From assembly GCA_016648135.1 (NCBI GenBank), contig JADDOH010010114.1:41742-105741 (forward strand): a stretch of DNA of 64,000 nucleotides. The letters run 5' to 3'. The stretch is from Agrypnia vestita (Eukaryota; Arthropoda; Insecta; Trichoptera; Phryganeidae). Under the pieces are notes generated by a model. The model had not been told where the DNA came from. It saw only the letters and a program-made list of their open reading frames with translations, and made no database searches. The stretch's first letter is position 1, and each line of letters starts with the position of its first letter. Positions 51,836-61,800 of the stretch are shown one piece after another. Both the position numbers and the translations under genes were made by a program.

Positions 51836-52400
51836 ACAGTATAGTCAGAAATAAACAGTACTCGATGACTTTACAGCACTCCAAAGCTTTAACACTAAAA
51901 TGGGAAGATACTAGCACTCTAAAGCTTTTACACTAAAGTGGGAAGATACTACAACTTTCTAGGATGCTCCACACGAATCTAGAATCGACTGGGCTATTCT
52001 TGTAAACTCTGGAAACATCGAGAAAACGACTTTACCTGTAAAAATAGATCGACTGGCTACTGCGCACAGTGTGTGTCAGAGTTGACAGCGGGCTATTACT
52101 ACAGAAAACAAAATCGTGCGTCGCGTGTTACTAGCGCTTGTTTGATTCCAACGATAGTAAATCAAGAAAGTACCAACCGACGAGCGAGAAGTTTTTTAGT
52201 GCGAACCTGAGCGATTTAAGTAACGTGCATCAGCATATAAGAGACAAGTTATTTAGGAGGGATTATTAGTGTGAATTACGAAATTAGATAAAAGTAGCAG
52301 CGAAGATTCAAATTAAATTCGTGTCCAGTGACTTTGTCTAAGATATAAAGTTTAAATAATTTAGGGTGTTACATTTGCCTCCACAGCCATGTTTCTGTGA
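51836..52400 (+). repeat. LTR-like repeat, copy 2
   Basis: 51965-52215 aligns with 43.92-44.35 kb. A short direct duplication ('agcactccaaagctttaaca'/'agcactctaaagcttttaca') lies upstream at 51870-51930. TATA-like region 'tacctgtaaaaatag' then 'gtgtgtcagagttgacagc'. Lacks the hAT MITE. No gag or pol nearby. Confidence 0.45.
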
Positions 52401-52871
52401 CAATACTAAAAGGTAAAAGCTCTTAAGAATTTTCAGTAATTATAATTATAATTGAGCATTTAGATTTGACTATGATGGTACATCTGTTGAAATTGCAAAT
52501 CTGATCAACTTTTCGACTATAACTGGATCAGCTCCCATCCATTTGATCACGGCTGGATGGTCATCCCTTGTAAGCCTAAATGAATCCCTTCAGAGGTTAA
52601 AGCTTACAATTTAGGGGTTGTCCGATGCGAGGGATTACACGTGTGCTTCGAATATGGACTACGCTTTAAAATGAAAATGTTGGAAATATGTACATTTTTT
52701 GAAAACTAAACAAATTTTGAAATCATAAATATGAATTACTACTTTTTTAATTTAAGTTTATATTTTAGACTATAATTTTTTAAAAAATGGCAAGTCTCCA
52801 GGCAGCAAATGCATGCTGGGGTAAGAGGACATTGCTATACATACTTAATACCTATAACACAGAAAAACTAT
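52401..52871. other. Unclassified stretch
   Basis: A GC-richer block at 52490-52650 has no recognised motif. Rest AT-rich. Confidence 0.3.
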
Positions 52872-53345
52872 AGAGGGTGTCTCATAGCTAGTAGCAAAAG
52901 ATTAACAGGCGGATTCCTGCACTGATTATGAGTCGAAAATATTGAAGCAACCATGACCCAGTATCAATAGTTTTGGATATATGCAATAGCGAAGTTTCCT
53001 TTTTTTTTTTCAAATTTCAAATATGAAATATTCATTTTCTTTAAAACGAGTCGAATAAAATGATCAAAACCTTTCGGAAAAATTCTATTTTCAATTTTTA
53101 CATGGTTTTTATCATTTTATTCGACTTGTATCAAAGCGAACAAATTTTACATAATCGATATAGGTTTACTGTAATGATACTTTAACTTTTTGCAAAAAAT
53201 AAGTCACAAATATTGAAAAAAATGCAAGCTTTGCTATTACATATCTCCGTAACTATTGATATTGGTTGCTTGAATATTTTCGACTCATAATCATGGTGGG
53301 AATCCACTTGTAAAGTTTTTGCTACTAGCTATGACATACTCCGTA
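52872..53345. mobile_element. Family H foldback, 474 bp
   Basis: Left arm 52872-53050 and right arm about 53095-53345. Both ends carry ATAGCTAGTAGCAAAA and, inwards, 'gattatgagtcgaaaatatt'. Single-arm relatives at 0.04, 15.86 and 62.1 kb. No coding capacity. Confidence 0.7.
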
Positions 53346-53404
53346 GAGGTACCTACATAATAAGTTAAACATTTAAAAAAGTATTTTTAGTCACAAAATT
53401 TTTA

Positions 53405-53700
53405 TATTGCGACAGCTTTTTAGCTGCGGGAGGCAAATAAAACACCGAAAATTAATTAAATCACTGGACATGAATTCAGTCGGAGCACCTTTACTTAATT
53501 CACACTAAATTACGCAGTAGTCACTAGTATCTAGAAATTGTAATTCACTGGTGTGCGTCCTTCTGATTACTATGGAACACTTCTCACACGTCGATAGGCA
53601 CTTAATTTACTTACTGGTGTGACTACCACTACCGGTGGAACAATCTACTCTCAGCATGCGTTTTCGCCAATTGCTTCTTTGCCGGAAAGATTTATTATTT
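53405..53700 (+). repeat. Family F-related fragment
   Basis: 'agctgcgggaggcaaataaa' and 'caccgaaaattaattaaatc' match the start of family F; the rest diverges ('gtgcgtccttctgattac'). Confidence 0.4.
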
Positions 53701-53831
53701 TAGTTTTAATGAGATTTTAACAGAATACTGGGTACAAAATACATTAAATGATTATAAATTATTAGAATATTTTGAGTTTGTTCAAATCTTTCAGAACAGT
53801 GCTGGATTTATGTCACAGAGACATTATTAAT

Positions 53832-54340
53832 CAATTAATGTATATTATAGATATCTCACAGAGACGAAACTGTATTAATTATGGGAAAGTAGGTATAGAA
53901 GTCATTTGGGTGTAACAGGACTTATGACCTGTCTTTTGGTTGGCTTAAGTGATCACTTTACACAAATTGATAACATTCGCCATTTCCACCCAGGATAAGA
54001 AGCTTACAATGCTTATCATTTGTGGAGAAGTGGGATAATGATTCAAGGATTGGCGTGAAGTTCATATGATGAGTGGTAAAGCGCCGTTCTGTTCTTAACA
54101 AATCATATCGGACGCTTCAGCATTTATTGAACATTATATACAAACTTCCAAAATATTGAATAAGCATGGTATATTCTATCATGGGTGGAAATGGCGAATG
54201 TTACAATTGTGTAAAGTGATCACTTAAGCCAACCAAAAGACAGGTCATAAGTCCTGTTACACCCAAATGACTTCTATACCTACTTTCCCATAATTAATAC
54301 AGTTTCGTCTCTGTGAGATATCTATAATATACACTAATTG
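53832..54340. mobile_element. Family G foldback, 509 bp
   Basis: Arms about 200 bp: 'atctcacagagacgaaactg', 'gtaggtatagaagtcatttg', 'taagtgatcactttacacaa' and 'cgccatttccaccca' on the left all return inverted on the right. Loop about 54050-54125, different from other copies. Single arms at 41.2, 54.6 and (short) 58.75 kb. Confidence 0.75.
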
Positions 54341-54379
54341 ATTATAAATTATTATTTAAAACTTAGTCCACTATACTAA

Positions 54380-54589
54380 TTAAAAGTGTCTTCGGCCTGC
54401 TCTAGCAACATGCATATGTGTACTTAATATATCAGCATAGTGTCATCGTGAAATAATATGCAAATAAATAATTCTTTCTGAATATTTTGAGTTTGTTCAA
54501 ATATTTCAGAAAAGTACTGGATTTCATGTCACAGAGACATTATTAATCAATTAATATTTCGATCAATTAATACAACTTCCAAAAAATTA
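54380..54589. repeat. Family G flank fragments
   Basis: 'aaaagtgtcttcggcctgc' (shared with 37.2 kb) and 'gagtttgttcaaatatttca' (shared with 53.77 and 58.67 kb). Confidence 0.45.
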
Positions 54590-54785
54590 GTTGGCATGGT
54601 ATATTCTATGATGGGTGGAAATGGCGAATGTTACATTGTGTAAAGTGATCACTTAAGCCAACCATACAATAGGTCATAAGTCCTATGTACACCCAAAGAC
54701 TTCTATACCTACTTTCCCATAAAAAAAACTACAATTTCGTCTCTGTGAGACATCTATACATATACATTAATTACATAATATACAT
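54590..54785. repeat. Family G repeat, single arm
   Basis: 'tatattctatgatgggtgg', 'gtgtaaagtgatcacttaag' and 'ttcgtctctgtgagacatc', in the orientation of the right arm of the foldback. Confidence 0.65.
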
Positions 54786-54816
54786 TAATTGATAAATAAT
54801 TATTTATTCTTATTAT

Positions 54817-54980
54817 ACGCTTCAACAGGCCAAGAGGCCCAATTACAGAAGCGAAACACATCACAAAACACCCAGGCTTGAGTAAATCACACAGATTAAT
54901 TTATTGTGACCTCACCGGGAATCGAACCCGGAACCCTCGGTGTGAGAAGCCAGAGTCATGCCCACTGGGCTACGAGGGTG
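54817..54980 (-). mobile_element. tRNA-derived SINE, copy 4, intact polymerase III boxes
   Basis: Minus strand, about 164 bp. A box TAGCCCAGTGG (54972-54962) and B box GGTTCGATTCC (54928-54918) both fit the tRNA consensus exactly. tRNA-like head, then body 'gtgatttactcaagcctgg', end 'gggcctcttggcctgttga' and 'agcgtataa'. The best-preserved of the copies (10.1, 26.6, 47.5 kb) and the one most likely to be transcribed. Confidence 0.88.
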
Positions 54981-55084
54981 TTCAACGATTTCAGGCTATT
55001 TTCAATAAAATGGATGCTGTGTAGGAGTGACTTTTGATGACAGGGTGTCTGCAAGTATATCAGCATCAACGTTAAGGTCAGCAC

Positions 55085-55400
55085 AATATTATCATGTGTC
55101 ATGGCTGCGGGGAGGAAACGCTAGAAATCAGTTAGAGATGTATTAATTACTTATTAACTAATTATTTTAATGTACAAAGTCACTTAACACTATTCTTCGA
55201 ATTACACCATTTCAAATATGCCACTCGTAAATAGACACTTTATTTAACATTCACTGGAACACTTCAACTAGTTTTCGCACGTATTTTTCGCTTCGGTTTA
55301 TTTCACTAAGTTAGTAGGAGCTTCACTAGAATATTTGCTCGAATCATCACACGGTTGGCCGACATGTGACAGAAATGCGCAATTATTTTTAGCCTCGTTA
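55085..55400 (+). repeat. Family F repeat, copy 4
   Basis: 'tgtcatggctgcggggagg', 'acaaagtcacttaacacta', 'tgccactcgtaaatagaca' and 'caactagttttcgcacgta'. Just upstream, 'gtctgcaagtatatcagcat' is shared with 37.39 kb. Confidence 0.6.
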
Positions 55401-55470
55401 CAAAATGTATTGTATTTACGATACATTATTGTGAAAAGAGAAAAATAACCAACATTATTAGAATGCTGAC

Positions 55471-55760
55471 TTATTTTAAAGAACTTGGGTTTTTTATACG
55501 GAGTACAATTTGCAAATTTATGTCAGATAAAGAAAGAGAATCAATAGCTCCACTGAGAATCTTATGTAGCACAATAAGATCGGATATTTTCCGTCGGGAC
55601 TCAAATTCATGCATTTTGAAAAAGGCAAGACGATCCTCATTGTCGAGAACGTGAAATGACTCAGCAGCTTTCCACCCTTTCTCGATATGGAACAGCATAA
55701 TGCGGCGTATACTTGTATGGTTTTCGGTTCTTATTTTAATTTCCTTACCCCGTTTAACTA
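55471..55760 (-). pseudogene. Jockey-like LINE ORF2 C-terminal fragment
   Basis: Minus frame 55698-55471 reads 'DNEDRLAFFKMHEFESRRK' and 'ISDLIVLHKILSGAIDSLS', then 'INLQIVLRIKN'. RRKISDLIVLHKIL corresponds to RRxxSDLxFLYKIxN of the other tails. No 3' UTR seen; truncated on both sides. Confidence 0.65.
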
Positions 55761-56685
55761 AGAATTATATTATGACATATATCAATGAAATGTGAAAAAT
55801 ACCATGCATCATAAATCCTAATAGACAATTAATATCTAGAATATTTCTAATATTCCTGATAAATATAAATAGTATATTTAATTTTATTTACATTAAATTT
55901 AATATGATAATTCAATTTCAAATTAATTTCAACAATGAGGCCTGAGTATGGTACGATGTAATAATCAATAGATTCACTCTTTTAGGGCTACCTAATACAA
56001 TAACGAGAAAGGAGGACTATTTAGATTCCATGAAATCACACATATGGAAAAAAAACACTTGTTTTTTAGTTATACGTATTTAATTTTTTGAGACGCGTTT
56101 TGCCTTATGAGGGCATTATCATTCTAAATATTTTACATTCAACAACTTGTATTTATGTAAAAACTATTGGAAAGAATCTCAATATAATAATTTCGTTCTC
56201 TGTCTATCTAAATTCACGGCTCAAAAAAACGAAATTAAACGGCTGGAGATGAGGCTTGAACCCCGGGCGGGCAACCCCGAAGGCGGCAAACCAGCGACGT
56301 TCCCGTCACCGCATGTGCGTGACCCGTCAAAAATACACTACATATAAAACCAATTTTCTGTCATTTTTGACAGGTTACATTCACTCACCTTTTCTCTTTT
56401 GAATCATCTCACACATATCACGCGCTAGTCACGCTTTATACGTCATATTCTCATACAAAACTCTCCCAGAACATCTATACACACTAACCCGCCAAATTTT
56501 CAATAGTTTTCATATGAATACAAGTTGTTGATTATGAAATAGTTGATTTATAGTATACTAAAATTAAATAACTTCACTAAAAAAACATAACTTAAAACAA
56601 TAGTGTTTTTATTTTCATATGTGTGATATAATAACTATTATAAAGATACTATTTCTTAAATTTCATATGTGTGTATGTACGACTA
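55761..56685. other. Unclassified; tRNA-like patch at 56240-56335
   Basis: The patch on the minus strand has 'ggggttcaagcctcatct', which resembles a B box, but no A box at a proper distance. Rest AT-rich. No gene. Confidence 0.3.
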
Positions 56686-56760
56686 TGTATATATATCTAT
56701 ATATATATATATATATATATATATCTATATAATATATATATATATATTATATGTTAGTTC
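56686..56760. repeat. (AT)n microsatellite
   Basis: Alternating AT with C interruptions, next to a decayed PLE-like repeat; a second short run is at 56844-56861. The open frame 56669-56908 is a by-product. Confidence 0.85.
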
Positions 56761-56769
56761 TAACTACTT

Positions 56770-56845
56770 TGGGGGTAACCCGCGTCAAATTCTGGTCGTC
56801 AGGACCAGTCGTCTGCCGACGTTTCGAACAGATCTCACTGTTCAT
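56770..56845 (-). mobile_element. PLE-like terminal repeat remnant
   Basis: Minus strand: GAACAG-TGAGAT-CTGTTC hairpin, then GAAACGTC and GGCAGACGACTGG. The CTGATGA side has been replaced by the AT microsatellite at 56844. This is the same layout as 29.8 kb: core, then (AT)n. Confidence 0.5.
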
Positions 56846-57029
56846 ATATATATATATATAAGTATAAGATATTTATTTTATTGTAATAAGTGTAAACCGT
56901 TGAATTAAAATAAATAAAAGAATAAAAAATATCCGTCAATATATTTTTTTTTATGAAAGCTAATTAATACCTACTAGTGTTGTTGAACCATTAGTGATAT
57001 CGCTCGATGCCTGCGACGGCTCTGGACCA

Positions 57030-57240
57030 CCACAAATCTTTAAAACAATAAAACTTAGAAATTGCGCTACTTTGACCAGATCATTCAGGGTAAAATTGTG
57101 AGTAAAAGAGATCCTGGAAGACGGAGGACATCCTGGATAAAGTATTTGAGAAAATGGTCGTTATCTGATCATTTAAGGGAGAATACCTACCTAGACATTT
57201 CGAAAAAATCGATTTTTAAATTTTTGCGTTTTCTTAAAGC
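57030..57240 (+). pseudogene. LINE C-terminal tail, third type
   Basis: 'QIIQGKIVSKRDPGRRRTS' then 'WIKYLRKWSLSDHLR', corresponding to GKIxxxRxxGRxxxSWLxNLRxW at 47.27 kb. Short and without its upstream part. Confidence 0.6.
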
Positions 57241-57994
57241 TTGAATGTCTGAAGAAAATTTCAAGCAAAAATTAAAAAACAAATAACAAAGTTATAGCTG
57301 ATAATAGTGGCATATTTTTTTTTGATTACGCGTCGGGCCACACGGCGCCGCGCTACACGCAGATAGCTGCCAGTGGGGCTCTTTCATAATATAAACATTA
57401 GGCATATTTTTATTATGTTTGTGAAGAGTGCTCGATATGGGAATTCAATGCAAGGTGGAGGACTTATATTATGGACCTGGAATTTATGATTTTATGTAAG
57501 CTGAAAAATTTCGCGATTTATTCATTACTCAATTTTCAAACACGTTTTACCCGAAACCATGTTTTAAAAATCGGTGACCAAAATATCTCGGCAACTCAAA
57601 ATTTCTAGTGGTTATTCTATACATAATTATCTAGTCTGTGTCGTAGAATATTTTAAGTGACTTAGTTTTTTGTATCGGCATAATAAAGCCGATTTTTTCC
57701 CTAAAACAAACAAACGCCCGCTATTTTGTCAAAAATAGATATTTTCAAAAACTCCTACGTCAAAGACTAAATTAAAGTATCAGTTTCGATACTATTTTTG
57801 TTTTTATTTATTTTGATAATTACAGATGAAATGGGAGTGGTCACCGCGGCGGACCTTTTTTTCGGCAGTTGACAGAACCCAAAATTTTTCCGCCAGTGCT
57901 GAATATTTTTTATTAAAAAAATTTTAACAAATTCATAAAAGTGTGTACTTTCATGTAGAAATGATATTAATTCCATAATTCATTTAGGTTTTTT
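57241..57994. other. Unclassified stretch
   Basis: 57310-57720 reads like an interspersed repeat ('ccaaaatatctcggcaactc') but I have no second copy in this window. No gene. Confidence 0.3.
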
Positions 57995-58212
57995 TTCAAA
58001 GGAAGCAAACACTTGGTGGTGAACATTATAATTAAATAAATAAAAATAACTTTGTTATACACCACTTATATTATACACCAACCAGGTTTCGCTACTACCG
58101 TAGCTTCTTCTCAGTTAAGATCTCTGAATAAGCTACGGCAGTAGCGATACCTGGTTGAATTTTTAATATATATAAGTGGTGTATAACAAAGTTATTTTTA
58201 TTTATTTAATCA
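57995..58212. mobile_element. Inverted-pair element, family C, copy 2
   Basis: Arms about 80-95 bp: 'aataactttgttatacacca' and 'accaggtttcgctactacc' on the left return inverted on the right, with a 20-bp centre. Both arms carry hammerhead-like cores (minus 58076-58120, plus 58121-58160). Left core has two extra bases (CTGAGAAGA), right core has CTGAATA and GATAC; both are damaged. Confidence 0.75.
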
Positions 58213-58734
58213 TAGAGGTTTCCTCAAAAAAATTCAAAAAATTGCGTTTTTTCGCGCTTCGTAAGTAGGTGTTCTCCCTTACTAGTGGATCTTCCTTTTG
58301 GATACCATGCGGTAACCCTACCTTCAATGGTGATATATATAACATCTCCACTGCCAGCAGTGGCCTGATCATATAATTATTATACGTACGCATTGATTTA
58401 TTCCACTTGAGACAACAAGCAGATGTCGAGGACATTGTGAAGTGGAAATGGATTGTGATTCATATGGCTCTATTCCCTATATACATCGACTAATGTATAT
58501 TCCTACCATAGACAGTGATCTACGTCTCCTAACCGAGGGTCATTTAAAAGTTTTGAAATATTAGTATGTAGTTGAATTAATTGAATAGTTTTTTGAACCA
58601 CTTTATTGTGCAATAATCGATTCATTGGTTTAACTATCAAAGGGCTGAATTTAAAATCTATCTGAATATTTTAAGTATGTCTAAATTTTTCAGAACAGAT
58701 CTGTATTTTTGTCACAAGAATATCATTAATCAAT

Positions 58735-58850
58735 CAATGTATATTATAGATGTCTCACGAAACTGTATAAAAATACAGTTTCGTCTTTGTGAGACATTTT
58801 ACAGTTTCGTGTCCGTGAGTCATCTATGATATACATTGATTAAAATCTAT
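58735..58850. repeat. Family G end, inverted duplicate
   Basis: 'attatagatgtctcacgaa' and 'cagtttcgtctttgtgagac' alternate in both orientations, three ends in 115 bp. A rearranged scar of family G. Confidence 0.55.
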
Positions 58851-59434
58851 CTCGATAAAATGAAATACCTGCAATTATGATTTATATTAATAATCAAAAA
58901 CAAAAGATTCATTGAAATAAGTAAAGATGACTCAAAAAATTATTTAAGTTATTTAAAATTTTACCAATACATAAAAAAGTTATATTTTAGATGTTTTTAT
59001 TTTAATCTGTTGGTTTTTGTTTATTTGTGTATTTATTTGTTGTGATGGAATCTTGTAATTGATTTTTCATTAACTTCCCGATTAGCTAGATCTTGAAACA
59101 TTCAACATTTACATAAAGTGGATGAATTAAAATTTTTGACATAATTTGGTCACTATTTCAATGAAAATGAATAGTTACATTATTATTGTACATTTTGTAT
59201 GAAAAAATGTTCCGATTTAAAATTTATTAATTTTAGTCGACAGTCTCAACTTTGACACTAGGCGTCGGGAAAAAATGTTATACTAATATTTAAATATGGC
59301 AACAAAGAAGTATTTTTTAATGGATTGTATTTTTATAATAAAAGAATTAAGATTGAAAAAAGATTTTAACTTTAACTTTTCGAAGAATATTTTTTCTTCT
59401 GTATGAAGGCTTGAACTTTGTGGTGCCATTATTA
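58851..59434. other. Unclassified AT-rich stretch
   Basis: 59060-59280 shares loose words with 12.65-12.76 kb ('ctttacgtaaatgttgaaag', on the other strand). No gene. Confidence 0.3.
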
Positions 59435-59656
59435 TTAAAATAAAACACAAATCACTTTGTTTTCACCACTTTATTACGATTAAGATGACCCATAATAATT
59501 AACACCTCTGACCCCCCCCCCCCCTCATCTATCCCTTCACCGTAACACATTTTCAAGGTTTAATAATCCTGAAGATGGGAACATTGTTCTCGAAACATGT
59601 AGATTGTTTAATCTAAAAAAGTGGTGAAAACAAAGTGATTTGTGTTTTATTTTAAT
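59435..59656. mobile_element. Inverted-pair element with the best hammerhead-like core
   Basis: 222 bp. Terminal inverted repeats of about 38 bp starting TTAAAATAAAACACAAATCA; inner part holds TTTTCACCACTTT on both sides. The right arm has the full core (59562-59608), the left arm does not. A C12-C13 tract lies at 59513-59524. Confidence 0.75.
59562..59608 (+). ncRNA. Hammerhead-like core with 7-pair stem I
   Basis: Stem I AATAATC (59562-59568) pairs with GATTGTT (59602-59608): 6 Watson-Crick pairs and one G-U. Core CTGAAGA 59569-59575, extra T, stem II GGGAA/TTCTC with a 5-base loop, GAAAC 59592-59596, ATG, then TA as cleavage dinucleotide (cut expected after 59601). All conserved hammerhead core positions are present; the only oddity is the extra base before stem II, shared with all other copies. 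Stem III is minimal, as known for PLE hammerheads. Confidence 0.62.
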
Positions 59657-60499
59657 TTAAACTATATAACGACGTGTTTAATATTTGGGTATTGTATAGG
59701 TGATGTTGCATAGGCGATTACGGATGTATGTAAAAAAGCGTATAAAAGCATGTTTTCAATTTTTAGTATATGCCCGGAGTATATGCAAATAACATAACAC
59801 CATTCTCAAACGACTTGATGTCGTCAAGTATAGGAATGGTTATTGGTTAAACATCGCTTAAAAATCGCCATTTTAGATTTTTGTTGGTGAGTCGTGACTT
59901 TATTGTGTGAAAATATTCCGTTGCATGATGCGCACGAATACGTTGCACTCTAAAATTTCACTCTCAAACCCATAAAGAAGAAAAAATAAACCTGTACTAA
60001 ACAAACTTACCAATATGATAAAAAAATATCAAAAATAAATTGACAAACATCTAAGACATTACGTTTGTGAAGATAAAATATGGTTAACAAAATTTAAGAT
60101 GAAAATTTCATACGTTTGTTGTCCATCACTCCCACAAACAAGCTGCTATAATTTAGTACGGTTATTTATTAAAATCTATATATTATAAGAATCAGATAAA
60201 TAAATGTTTTCTGTAATTGCATCATCTTCATCTCCAGGCTGTCCCCTCATTGCTAAAGATCTTGACCCCAGTGATGTGACATGCGCATTACCTTGCGTTC
60301 ATCTTTCTCTGCTGTTAAAGTTCGGATAGCCATTCCAGTAGGATAGGTGTTAGTGTCTTTGATCTGTTCGGAGCATCGAATACAGGCTTTCTATAGACTC
60401 CTACTAAAATCTTCACCAGTCACCAACAGCATTTTAGGGTTACAATCCTTTCTGAGAATGATGTGTTAAAAAATTTGGATTATAAATCATTGTCACGAA
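59657..60499. other. Unclassified stretch
   Basis: No gene recognised. 60220-60420 is GC-richer and may be the upstream part of the LINE at 60.5 kb in decayed form. Confidence 0.3.
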
Positions 60500-60850
60500 G
60501 TCTGATATGAACAGCGATGAGATCTCATGACGTACCGAAAGGATATGCGCTTACCATACAAAGTATGTATATTAATGTAGTAATTCAAGTAAGATGCACA
60601 TCGGGAACATCACATAAATTTCCAATTAAAGTAGGGGTACACCAAGGATCTGTCTTCGGCCCGCTACTGTTCATAATGATCATGATTTATCTAACATTTC
60701 AAGAACAGTATTCTAAAGATTATGCTTTTTGCAGACAATCACTGTTGCGTGATCAGATAACTTATCTATTTCTGTTTGTATATGTTATCTTACCGTTTTG
60801 TTATTTTACCTATTTTTATGTTTTTTCTTTGATATTTCCTAATAAAGTGT
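60500..60850 (+). pseudogene. RTE-like LINE, reverse transcriptase core fragment
   Basis: Frame 60517-60852 reads 'VPKGYALTIQSMYINVVIQV' (split for length) and 'KFPIKVGVHQGSVFGPLLF', the GVHQGSxxxPLLF block that lies just before the YADD box. 'YAFCRQ' follows where YADD-type residues are expected. The frame then leaves LINE sequence. The C-terminal part resumes at 61.18 kb. Confidence 0.75.
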
Positions 60851-61179
60851 GATATGTGGAGGAGGTACACTGAATGGACTGTTGCGGGCCTCTCCGGGTC
60901 CCGTCGCCTTTTAGCGACGTGACACGGAGATGGCCTTTAGAGTAAAAAATTGTCAAACAGGCGACGTATGAGTAGGGCCGATATGGAAGCTTTCGCTCAT
61001 AAACAGTCCTCGGAAAGCGGTGGGTGTCCATTCACAGATCAGATAACCATTGTGACTTGCAGACAGCCTAGAAAGATTGTGAAGATCCTGAAGGATGATG
61101 GCTTAAACATTAGTAGAAAAAGTAGACAATATCTGTACCTGCCGTTTGAAGACCAAAATGCTGCAGTCTCTTTAATCAA
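60851..61179. other. Insert or rearranged block inside the RTE-like LINE
   Basis: Contains 'gcctctccgggtcccgtcg' and a short frame 60950-61183 with no motif I know. It separates the reverse transcriptase core from the 'FKYLSSLVHRDG' region, so it is either an insert or mis-joined decay. Confidence 0.35.
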
Positions 61180-61800
61180 CTAGATGGGGAAATATAAGCT
61201 AACTGTGACGCATTTAAGTATCTGAGCTCACTCGTTCACAGAGACGGAGGATGTAATTTAGATCGGTAACATGACTCTTGTGTGACCCAAAAATGACTAT
61301 AAAACTAAAAGGAAAGGTATACCTGACTATTTTTAGACCCGCGATTATGCATAGCTGCGAATGCTGGACGACGTATAACTCCTATTTTAGGTGACTTGAA
61401 ATAGCAGAAATACGAATGCTTAGATAGTTGGCAAGAGTATCATTAAAAGATAGAATTAAAACATCTTCAATAAATGCAGAATCATTTTGTGGTGGTGTAT
61501 AAATATCTAGAATATACTTTGTTTACACCACTAACTTGTTAAAATTCGTATTTTCAACAAATTAGTGGTGGAGATAAAGTACATTGTTGTTAATTATAGA
61601 ATTGATTGATAACGCATTCATCTTAGCCTGGGTGTCATGGACACAAAGAGTAACTGGAAGAACGACAGCTAAGATTGATATGGGCATATAAGACTGAGGC
61701 CACCAGACCATACTAAAGCAGGCAATGTCTGTGTAGCTTCATCGACAATCGTCCAGAGGATGACCAAAAAACTGCTGGATTACTCAATACTCCAAAACCT
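61180..61800 (+). pseudogene. RTE-like LINE, thumb and C-terminal region, decayed
   Basis: In shifting frames: 'FKYLSSLVHRDGGCN', 'KLKGKVYLTIFRPAIMHS', 'IAEIRMLR' and 'SLKDRIKTSSINAE', then after the inverted repeat at 61490-61592 'ILAWVSWTQRVTGR'. The order FKYLGSxVxxDG - KLKGKVYxTVVRPAxxYGSECW - AEMRMLRWMCGVTxxDRxxN is that of RTE-like LINEs. Many stops. Confidence 0.7.
61490..61592. mobile_element. Short inverted repeat inserted in the LINE
   Basis: 'actttgtttacaccactaa' returns as 'ttagtggtggagataaagt', plus 'gttgaaaatacgaatttta'-type inner pairs. End words match family C (TGGTGTAAACAAAGT). No hammerhead core remains. Confidence 0.5.

Noticed and set aside
56240..56335. Possible tRNA gene or SINE head on the minus strand
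   Set aside because: A B-box-like GGGTTCAAGCC is present but no A box at a suitable distance and no cloverleaf that I could fold.
56669..56908. 79-codon frame rich in YIYI
   Set aside because: Direct translation of an (AT)n microsatellite.
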